NCBI GenBank assembly: GCA_011088105.1 | Contig: JAALKI010000022.1 | Location: forward strand, 1 to 42,610 | Source of the DNA: Nitrospirota bacterium | GTDB taxonomy: Bacteria; Nitrospirota; Nitrospiria; Nitrospirales; UBA8639 | Reading direction: 5' to 3' | DNA: 42,610 nt | Shown here: one piece after another, positions 36,081 through 42,610 of the stretch | Layout: the number at the start of each line of letters is the position of its first letter | How positions within the stretch are numbered: the stretch's first letter is position 1 | Made by a program: the position numbers and the translations under genes | Notes under the pieces: generated by a model | Database searches by the model: none | Told to the model about the DNA's origin: nothing | The model's input: only the letters and a program-made list of their open reading frames with translations

Positions 36081-39000
36081 ATGACAATAGCTCGCAAAAA
36101 GGAAGAATTAACAAAATTTGGTAAAGCCAGGACTGCCTCTTTTGTGAAAAGCAATTTCAGCAACCAAGTAGGCAGCGAAAAAACACACCTCAAACTGCTT
36201 ATCATTGATGCTACGAAGATTGGAGATGGCACAGCAACAGGTGAGATGAAAAAGAATTTGCTAGGGGAGTGGCCTAAAGAGAAACTTCTTCAAATTTATA
36301 GTGTGGCATACGAAAAAATCGGCATGTATAGGGGCACAAGCACTGAAGGTTATCCAGTAGAAGCTAATAAAATACACGATGATGTCAAACAATATAACCC
36401 GGATGTCATCTTATATCGACCAGTGCCAGATAACATGGCTTTGCATAATCTAGCCATGAAACTGATCTTACAGGCCAATAAACCTTTTGTGACTTGGATT
36501 ATGGATGATTGGCCTGCTCGACTTAATAGAGAAGATTACAATAAATATTTAAAAATGGAGCAAGATTATCGAGTGCTTTTAGCCCGTTCGCAATTAAATC
36601 TGAGTATTAGCCAGGCAATGTCTCATGCTCTTAAGGAACGCTATGGCGTAACTTTTATGCCTTTAGCAAATGGCGTGAACTTAAAGCAGTGGCCAAGGAA
36701 AGAAATATGCACGCAAAAGTCAAAAACGTTCTTGGTTCGATATGCAGGGAGTTTAGCAGAAAATATGACATTGCAAAGTCTTGCAAGAGTTGCACGAGCT
36801 ATTGAGGAAATGAGTGAGAATTATGAAATTAAATTTGAGATTCGAACAAAGAAAATATGGTGGGATAAAGCAAAGCAATATTTTCGTGGATTAAAAAGAA
36901 CATTTTTTTTGGTTGATCAGCTTTCATCAGAAGATTATCGTGCGTGGATATCAGAAGCGGATATGTTGGTTATCGCTTATAACTATGACCCCATTTCTAT
37001 TGAATACATTCAGTATTCATTTGCGAATAAGTTGCCTGAATGTTTGGCTAGTGGCGCAGTTATTCTTGCTCATGGTCCAACTAGAGTCGCAACAATTGAT
37101 TACCTGAAATCTAATGGCTGTGCAGCAATTGTCGAAGACGATTCAGAAGCTTCTCTAATTCAGGAAATGGAAAAGGTCATAACTGATAACTCATATAGAG
37201 TTGGTTTAGTAGAAAAGGCCAGAATGATTGCTTCCAAAAATCACGATCTAATGAAATTGCAAGAAAAAATGGAGACACTCTTTGTTCAAATAAGCCAAAG
37301 CAGAGCACTTGATTCACATGTTGGCTTTTTAACTATGGATCGTGAAGTACATGCGCATCTTGATGAAACAAAGATTATTGCACGTTTACTATCAGCGCTA
37401 CCAGTTTCCTCCATTATGATTGACGTGGGGGCACATCATGGGACAGCACTTGCACCGTTTAGTGAAATGGGTTGGAAGGTTTTTGCCTTTGAGCCAGATC
37501 CAGGAAACAGGAAACGTCTTGTGGAGAGATACGGAAATGTACAAAACATTAGCATTGATCCTCGTGCGGTAGGAGAGCGTACTGAAACAGGTGTCCCGTT
37601 CTATGTTTCCGATGAAAGTACAGGTATTTCCAGTATGTTGGCTTTTAGGGAGAACCATAAGCCGGGAGACGCTGTCGATGTAACAACAATTGCAGGTATT
37701 CTCGCCGACAATGACATCGAACACGTAAATTTTCTGAAGATTGATGTAGAAGGCTATGACTTTTCGGTTTTAAAATCTGTTCCTTGGGGAGAAATTAAAC
37801 CAGATGTTATTGAGTGTGAGTTTGAAGATGAAAAAACCAAGCATTTAGGGCATAGTTGGAAAGACATCTGCGAATATTTGGTAGAGAAAGGATATGCCGT
37901 CTATGTCAGCGAATGGCACCCAATCATTCGGTACGGTATACGCCATGACTGGCATCAACTTATTCGTTACCCATGTGAACTGGCCGACTCCAACGCCTGG
38001 GGTAATTTGCTGGCATTTAAGAATGATCCTGGATGTGCAGCGATGCAAGAAGCATTGGATAAAGTACTCACGGTAAAGCATTCAGCATGTCAATCATTGG
38101 GTACTAGTGAACGGATTATGAAACAGCCATTCTTACCCTGTTTTTCCTCGTATGCTCATTTTGTCGAATGGGTTCGGAGTAAAAGTCTGACACTATTCCG
38201 TATCGGTCAGTTTGCCATGTGGGTATTGTACTTTCTTAAGCGACATCCTACAGCTTCTGCTCTTGGGCTAATGACATTGAGTATGCTTGTTCTTATGCCG
38301 ATTTTGATTCCAGCATTTGCGTTCTACGAAAGCTATTTTTGGGCAGTCGCTGTTCTATGTATGTTCGCTGCAATATCTGGGATGGGCATCTCATTTGTTA
38401 ATAAGAAGATAATGGAATTTGTCGAGCGAGAACACCATCACAGACAAGCACTAAAATTCGAGATCATATGCGAACACGAGAAAAAACATGACCAGTTGGT
38501 GTCAAGGGTGAAGGCCCAGAGGCAGCAACTCGAGCAGCTGGTGTTGGGCAAGGGAGGACAAAAACGGCAACCCGAGCAGCAACCCGAACAGCTGGCACAA
38601 TATATGGAACTTGTTAACAGTATTCCAACCCGTTCCCCAATATTCCTTCCAACAGAAAAAGTGCCATTGCCTGAGCGCATTCGAAGTTTGAAGCGCGTTA
38701 GTCAAATTTATAATGATCAGCTGGACGCTCTGTATCGTCCACAGATACGTGCATTGAGAGAGAAATACAAAGGTACAGACCGCTGTTTTATTATTGGTAA
38801 TGGACCGAGCCTTAACAGCACTGATTTATCAGTGCTGAAAAATGAAGTGACATTTGCGGTTAACGGATTTTTCATGAAGGTGCCTGAACTTGATTGGCTG
38901 CCAACATTTTATGTTGTAGAGGATCATTTGGTTGCTGAGGATAGACAGGAACGGATTAATAATTTTTCGGGACCAACAAAACTCTTTCCAGTTTACCTGG

Positions 39001-39527
39001 GTTACTGCTTAGACGGCGGATGCGACACCATTTTTTTTAATCACCGTCCTAGAGTCAGTTATCCGCATGGTTTTGATTTTTCAACTGACGCTTCAGAAAT
39101 AACATATGCAGGTTGTACTGTAACTTATACATGTATGCAGCTAGCGTATTATTTTGGGTTTAAAGCAATTTATTTAATCGGTGTAGATGCAAGTTATGAT
39201 ATTCCGAATGATGTAAACAGAAGTAATGCCTATGATGTCAGCGTATTGGATATGCAATCTGATGATCCAAATCATTTTCATCCAGATTATTTCGGGAAAG
39301 GGTTTCGATGGCATAACCCACAAGTCGATAAGATGCTTGAAGCCTACCTTGAAGCTAAACGGGTATTAGAAAAAACAGAGCAGAATATTTTTAATGCTAC
39401 GATTGGAGGGAAACTAGAAGTGTTTAAGCGTGTTAAATTTAGTAGTATCTTCCCAAAAGCCCTTTCTCCAAAAGAAGTAGAACGCCTCAATATTGACAAT
39501 AATGGTGGCAGCAAAAATAGCGTTTAA
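36081..39527 (+). CDS. 1148-residue fusion: glycosyltransferase, FkbM methyltransferase, membrane/coiled-coil segment, DUF115 domain
   Basis: Four modules are visible. Residues about 37-400 look like a GT-B glycosyltransferase (ILYRPVPDN, MPLANGVNL, RYAGSLAENMT, NKLPECLASGAVILAHG). Residues about 432-648 are an FkbM-type methyltransferase (MIDVGAHHGTALAPFSEMG, FAFEPDPGNRKRL, FLKIDVEGYDFSVL). Residues about 704-772 hold two to three hydrophobic helices, followed by a Gln/Glu-rich coiled coil (about 784-841, QRQQLEQLV). Residues about 900-1148 are a DUF115/MptE-like domain (CFIIGNGPSLNSTD, VTYTCMQLAYYFGF, IYLIGVDASYD, NHFHPDYFG, IGGKLEVFKR). The protein is thus membrane-attached and could extend, methylate and finish the glycan. 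Part of it (from 38016) is duplicated directly downstream. Confidence 0.82.
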   Translation: MTIARKKEELTKFGKARTASFVKSNFSNQVGSEKTHLKLLIIDATKIGDGTATGEMKKNLLGEWPKEKLLQIYSVAYEKIGMYRGTSTEGYPVEANKIHDDVKQYNPDVILYRPVPDNMALHNLAMKLILQANKPFVTWIMDDWPARLNREDYNKYLKMEQDYRVLLARSQLNLSISQAMSHALKERYGVTFMPLANGVNLKQWPRKEICTQKSKTFLVRYAGSLAENMTLQSLARVARAIEEMSENYEIKFEIRTKKIWWDKAKQYFRGLKRTFFLVDQLSSEDYRAWISEADMLVIAYNYDPISIEYIQYSFANKLPECLASGAVILAHGPTRVATIDYLKSNGCAAIVEDDSEASLIQEMEKVITDNSYRVGLVEKARMIASKNHDLMKLQEKMETLFVQISQSRALDSHVGFLTMDREVHAHLDETKIIARLLSALPVSSIMIDVGAHHGTALAPFSEMGWKVFAFEPDPGNRKRLVERYGNVQNISIDPRAVGERTETGVPFYVSDESTGISSMLAFRENHKPGDAVDVTTIAGILADNDIEHVNFLKIDVEGYDFSVLKSVPWGEIKPDVIECEFEDEKTKHLGHSWKDICEYLVEKGYAVYVSEWHPIIRYGIRHDWHQLIRYPCELADSNAWGNLLAFKNDPGCAAMQEALDKVLTVKHSACQSLGTSERIMKQPFLPCFSSYAHFVEWVRSKSLTLFRIGQFAMWVLYFLKRHPTASALGLMTLSMLVLMPILIPAFAFYESYFWAVAVLCMFAAISGMGISFVNKKIMEFVEREHHHRQALKFEIICEHEKKHDQLVSRVKAQRQQLEQLVLGKGGQKRQPEQQPEQLAQYMELVNSIPTRSPIFLPTEKVPLPERIRSLKRVSQIYNDQLDALYRPQIRALREKYKGTDRCFIIGNGPSLNSTDLSVLKNEVTFAVNGFFMKVPELDWLPTFYVVEDHLVAEDRQERINNFSGPTKLFPVYLGYCLDGGCDTIFFNHRPRVSYPHGFDFSTDASEITYAGCTVTYTCMQLAYYFGFKAIYLIGVDASYDIPNDVNRSNAYDVSVLDMQSDDPNHFHPDYFGKGFRWHNPQVDKMLEAYLEAKRVLEKTEQNIFNATIGGKLEVFKRVKFSSIFPKALSPKEVERLNIDNNGGSKNSV
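38016..38450 (+). repeat. Source copy of a partial direct duplication
   Basis: DNA from 38016 (TTTAAGA) closely matches 39523 onward for about 140 bp, up to ATTTTG at 38158-38163; the match resumes after the second ATTTTG at 38301-38306. The segment between the two ATTTTG repeats (38164-38306, 143 bp) is missing from the downstream copy, together with one further T. Similarity then fades through the coiled-coil region. Confidence 0.85.
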
Positions 39528-39780
39528 GATTGATCCTAAGCATGCGGTGATCCAAAAAGCATTGGATAAAGTACTCACGGTAAAGCATTCAGTATGTCAA
39601 TCATTGGGTAATAGTGAACGGACTATGAGACAGCCATTCTTACCCTGTTTTTCCTCGCATGTTCATTTTGATCCAGCATTTGCGTTTTACGGAAGTTATT
39701 TTTGGACGGTGGCTATTCTATGCATGCTCTCTACAATATCTGAGAGGAGTGTCTCATTTAGGTAACAAGAGAGTGACCGA
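39523..39780 (+). repeat. Downstream copy of the partial duplication, internally deleted
   Basis: The copy starts exactly at the TTTAAGA that contains the stop codon of the 1148-residue gene. It matches 38016-38163 and then 38307-38430 with scattered base changes. The 143-bp loss lies between two ATTTTG hexamers of the source, a typical deletion by short direct repeats; with one more lost T the net change of 144 bp keeps the frame at that point. Confidence 0.85.
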
Positions 39781-39886
39781 ATTCGTCGAATGCGACTATA
39801 CATCACAGTCAAGGAATAAGATCAAGACCATGCCTGAACAAGAGAAAAAGCAGAAGCAGCTGGTGTTGAAAGTGGAGGCACAAAAG

Positions 39887-39970
39887 CAGCAACTCGAGCG
39901 GCTAGTATCAAAGATAGAGACACAAGGGCAGCAACTCGAGCGGCTAGTATCAAAGATAGAGACACAAGGG
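39887..39970 (+). repeat. Tandem 42-bp repeat, two identical copies
   Basis: Units 39887-39928 and 39929-39970 are identical and start CAGCAACTCGAGCGG. Each encodes 14 residues, exactly two heptads, with Leu, Leu, Ile and Gln at the a/d positions, so copy-number change would lengthen or shorten the coiled coil without breaking it. A diverged unit precedes the pair. Confidence 0.95.
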
Positions 39971-40995
39971 CAGTACTATAGGCATTCCCATGAATTATTT
40001 GATCAAAAACTCGATAAGCTTGCTAGGTTAGCTTCTGTATCCAATTTTAGCAATTATCAGTTGTTCAACCGCAGGTTGACCAAGGCGCACTGCGATATTC
40101 TGGAGCAAGAATGGTCGAGAAAACTCGGCATTAAAGTTACTCCGAGGTCGTTGGCCTACCTTGCACATCGTATTTGTACACTGGAAAGTGCAGGTAAGGG
40201 GAGACTGGCCGCTACCATAGAAGATGCTGTTTTAAGAGTTCTTGTGGCTTCTGCAGTTAAAAACAAAAAATTGCGTGTATTGGAAATCGGTACCTTATTT
40301 GGAGTTGGACTAGCAGCAATTTATGATCATACAAGTTCTCGTTTCAGTTCAGTACACCTTACTGCAATTGATCCATTTGATGGATATTACAGAGAAGGTA
40401 TCCGTGATATTCTAACGGATGAAGCAGTTAACGAACCGATATTCCGATCAAACCTAGCAATGGCAGGTGTTCCGGAACAGGACTATACGCTGATCAAATC
40501 GATGAGTACGGAGAATTCCTCAATCGAATCTGCGACAAAATCACTTCATGATGTGCTTATTATCGATGGTGATCATAGCTATTCTGCTGTCAAGTCGGAT
40601 TTTGTCAATTATCTCCCTGCCGTAAGAGAGGAGGGGTATATAATTTTTGATGATTACGATGTGCCGGAATGGCCAGATGTCAAAGAGTTTGTGGATACTA
40701 TTGTGCGTGATAGTTCAGATGTTACATTGGTAGGGGTAAGCTGGCGTACCGCAGTATTTCAAGTTGTACAGAAATCTGAGGAAACTACAAATTCCTCAAC
40801 TAATTAGATGACATGATTTCTTTGTGGAATCTGTATTGCTCAATGTTTGATGTCTATTTGTGTAGCTCTCCAATATAACTTCCATCTCATGAATAACTAA
40901 TCGGTCGTAGGAAGCCGCGAAAAGAAACTCAAGGACAGAACGTTGCAATGGGTTAGAGCAAGACAGAGTGGTTTGAATCATTTCATGGTAGTCGA

Positions 40996-41754
40996 ATGTC
41001 AATGGACCAAAAAACTGCGGTTCTGATTACCGGGTGTAACGGTGGAATTGGAAAAATACTGTGCCAGGAATTCAATGCTGCTGGTTATCTAATAATCGGG
41101 ACAGATTTGCATGCGACGGAGGAAGTCAATTGCCACCTCTACCTTGGTTGTAATCTGCTTGAGCTTACTTCTAATAGTGAAACCCAAAAGTGGTTCAAAA
41201 GCGCTGTAGAAGATTTCGTCAATGAACAGGAGACTGGGTTGCAGGCAGTTATCAATAATGCTGCCTATCAAGTTGTTAAACCGCTTTATGATTTATCTGT
41301 TTCTGAGTTTCATTCTACTCAGCAGATTAATGTCATTGCGCCTTTTGTGTTGGCTCATCTTTTCGAATCTTCACTTCGTAAACATACAGGTAGTATCGTC
41401 AATGTCGGTAGTATTCATTCTAGGTTAACGAAGCCTGGATTTTGTGCTTACTCTACCTCCAAAGCCGCACTCTCTGGACTCACCAGGGCATTGGCACTGG
41501 AATTTTCTAGAGATGTGACCATTAACACCATTTTACCAGCCGCGACTAAAACAGATATGTTGCTTGCAGGATTTAGCGAACATCCAGAAAAACTTTTGGA
41601 GTTGGAGTCTTATCACCCGATTGGCCGAATTGCCGAGCCAGTTGAAATTGCTCGTTTAGCCCTGTTCCTCTGTTCGGAAAATGCACGCTTCATAACTGGT
41701 GCTGAGATACCTGTTGATGGTGGGATCGGAGTGCGTTTGCATGACCCAGTTTAA
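40996..41754 (+). CDS. Short-chain dehydrogenase/reductase
   Basis: A classical SDR of 252 residues. LITGCNGGIGKIL is the NAD(P)-binding TGxxxGIG motif, NNAAYQ corresponds to NNAG, NVGSIHS holds the catalytic Ser and YSTSKAALSGLTRAL the Tyr-x3-Lys. INTILPAATKTDML and FITGAEIPVDGG are typical C-terminal landmarks. SDRs of this kind occur in nonulosonic acid and other unusual-sugar clusters next to CMP-sugar synthetases, but the substrate here is unknown. It follows 188 bp without a gene and overlaps the last gene of the window by 14 bp. Confidence 0.9.
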   Translation: MSMDQKTAVLITGCNGGIGKILCQEFNAAGYLIIGTDLHATEEVNCHLYLGCNLLELTSNSETQKWFKSAVEDFVNEQETGLQAVINNAAYQVVKPLYDLSVSEFHSTQQINVIAPFVLAHLFESSLRKHTGSIVNVGSIHSRLTKPGFCAYSTSKAALSGLTRALALEFSRDVTINTILPAATKTDMLLAGFSEHPEKLLELESYHPIGRIAEPVEIARLALFLCSENARFITGAEIPVDGGIGVRLHDPV

Positions 41755-42553
41755 AGGAATAGTCCGGCCTGGAGGAAAGCTCGATCAATTCAACCCCTAC
41801 CGAATAGGCTTACACCTTTTATTAGATAGGCTAAGATGGGACTGTTCTCCTCGTTCTTGGATACATCGAAAGAAAGTTGCTGCACTGCGTAACGTTCATG
41901 CTGGGGAAAAAGCTATCATTCTCTGTAATGGCCCAAGTCTCCGGGATGTCGATTTCTCTACTATAAGAGGTGTCTTTACCTTCGGGTTGAACAAAATCAA
42001 TCTTCTTTTTAAGCAGACTGATTTTCGCCCCTCCGCGATAGTATCGGTTAACCCTTTTGTTATTGAACAAAATGCAAACTTCTTCTCATCAACGGATATC
42101 TTACTATTTCTGGATCGCGTGGCAATTAATCATGGTATTTCTTCTACAGAGCATATTTATTTTTTACATTCCTGTGGGTTTCCATATTTTGCACGGGACT
42201 GTTCTGTAAGCGTATTTCAAGGGTTTACAGTCACTTATGTTGCCCTTCAAATCGCGTATCATATGGGTTTTAGCAACGTTGCGCTTGTGGGTTGTGATCA
42301 TGATTACAAAATGACTGGCAATCCAAACGTCATCGGTTATAACGAGTCCAGGGACCCTGCTCATTTCTGCGAGGATTATTTCTCTCCTAACCAGCCTTGG
42401 CAGTTCCCAGATTTGAAAGCGAGTGAGTATTACTATGACCTGGCTCGACGCTGTTACGAGGATGATGGGAGAGTGATTGTCAATGCCAGTATGAAGACGC
42501 AACTTAGCGTTTTTCCTCTAATGCGTTTGGAAGATTTCATTCGCGATGCCTAG
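41741..42553 (+). CDS. Stand-alone DUF115/MptE-like putative glycosyltransferase
   Basis: A 270-residue protein from ATG 41741 (MTQFKGIVRPGG), inside the end of the SDR gene; earlier in-frame starts from 41699 would lie deep in that gene. It consists almost wholly of the module shared with the two large proteins: AIILCNGPSLRDVDFSTI (about 58-75), VFQGFTVTYVALQIAYHMGF, VALVGCDHDYK, AHFCEDYF and NASMKTQLSVFPL. It would be cytoplasmic. Homology to the NGPSL domains of Maf and GT42 proteins suggests transfer of a CMP-activated sugar; a pterin kinase role (as in archaeal MptE) is unlikely in this context. The right terminal repeat begins 5 bp after its stop. Confidence 0.78.
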   Translation: MTQFKGIVRPGGKLDQFNPYRIGLHLLLDRLRWDCSPRSWIHRKKVAALRNVHAGEKAIILCNGPSLRDVDFSTIRGVFTFGLNKINLLFKQTDFRPSAIVSVNPFVIEQNANFFSSTDILLFLDRVAINHGISSTEHIYFLHSCGFPYFARDCSVSVFQGFTVTYVALQIAYHMGFSNVALVGCDHDYKMTGNPNVIGYNESRDPAHFCEDYFSPNQPWQFPDLKASEYYYDLARRCYEDDGRVIVNASMKTQLSVFPLMRLEDFIRDA

Positions 42554-42558
42554 GTTTT

Positions 42559-42610
42559 GTAAGCTTCCCCCAACCACGGACAGGCGCAATGTAGAGCTTT
42601 CTGGCAGAAT
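42559..42610. mobile_element. Right terminal repeat, probable end of an IS66-like insertion sequence
   Basis: Exact inverted copy of positions 1-52, starting GTAAGC at 42559 and running out of the window. The eight bases inside it (42551-42558, TAGGTTTT) differ from the eight inside the left copy (AATAACAG). The two ends are therefore not the two sides of a single IS insertion; they are separate insertions, or the bracketing ISs of a composite element. Confidence 0.55.

Larger units (their letters stand above)
39493..40807 (+). pseudogene. Chimeric membrane/coiled-coil methyltransferase, frameshifted after a partial duplication
   Basis: The 5' part is a diverged copy of residues about 650-790 of the upstream protein (ALDKVLTVKHSVCQSLG, RQPFLPCFSS, FAFYGSYFWTVAILCML). 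Its frame closes at TAA near 39763-39765; removing one base of TTTAGG (about 39757-39761) joins it to NKRVTEFVECD and the rest. Then come a coiled coil with two identical 14-residue units (QQLERLVSKIETQG) and a class I methyltransferase: RVLEIGTLFGVGLAAI, TAIDPFDGYY, DVLIIDGDHSYSAVKSDF, GYIIFDDYD. A functional product could still start at ATG 39830 (MPEQEKKQ) or ATG 39659, giving a soluble coiled-coil methyltransferase of 325-382 residues. So the gene is damaged at its 5' end, perhaps not dead. Confidence 0.7.

Noticed and set aside
41741-42553. Literal annotation as a 6-hydroxymethylpterin diphosphokinase
   Set aside because: The MptE name comes from archaeal relatives; here three copies sit among glycosyltransferases, so a glycan role is far more likely.

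Overview
The window looks like a complete contig from a Gram-negative, roughly half-GC bacterium. The housekeeping proteins and gene order (suhB, recR, ybaB, dnaX, 4.5S RNA and tRNA-Ser in a row; a dicluster ferredoxin beside typA; purH-purD) suggest a Nitrospirota (Nitrospira-like) genome. This is an impression from protein resemblance, not a proven assignment. An exact 54-bp inverted repeat closes both ends. It begins GTAAGC reading outward, like the tips of IS66-family insertion sequences, so the segment probably sits between two inverted copies of one IS.

Layout. Positions 1-600 hold a pyridoxamine-oxidase-family gene beheaded by the left repeat and carrying an in-frame stop. Positions 800-5800, minus strand, hold an AsmA-like protein, an inositol monophosphatase, recR, ybaB, dnaX, the SRP RNA and tRNA-Ser(GGA). 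Positions 5.9-9.2 kb hold a 2OG-Fe(II) oxygenase, several small conserved proteins and an EamA transporter. Positions 9.5-21.1 kb hold a ferredoxin with a clear promoter, typA, purH, purD, a threonylcarbamoyl-AMP synthase, threonine aldolase, small hypotheticals, a ComM/YifB ATPase, a secreted protein and a methyltransferase-like protein.

From 21.2 kb to the right end lies a surface-polysaccharide locus, all on the plus strand. It starts with a KdsD-type sugar-phosphate isomerase and a first GDP-mannose 4,6-dehydratase. After about 23.2 kb the sequence becomes visibly more AT-rich. There follow gmd and fcl (GDP-fucose), then a tight module of UlaG-like lactonase, family-2 glycosyltransferase, CMP-sugar-acid synthetase and 2-hydroxyacid dehydrogenase. 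Next come a Wzm/Wzt-type ABC exporter with a C-terminal cargo-recognition domain, and three proteins that share an MptE-like/DUF115 module with an NGPSL/NGPTL motif, each in a different architecture (one a 1148-residue fusion).

The genes fit together as an ABC-exported glycan containing fucose and perhaps a CMP-activated 2-keto sugar acid. Methyltransferases and coiled coils resemble in design the chain-terminator/ruler proteins of such systems. The locus is decaying or rearranging: an SGNH hydrolase and a methyltransferase are broken by single-base frameshifts at or near homopolymers, another methyltransferase is only a C-terminal fragment, and part of the 1148-residue gene has been duplicated, deleted internally and joined to a different methyltransferase, also with a frameshift.
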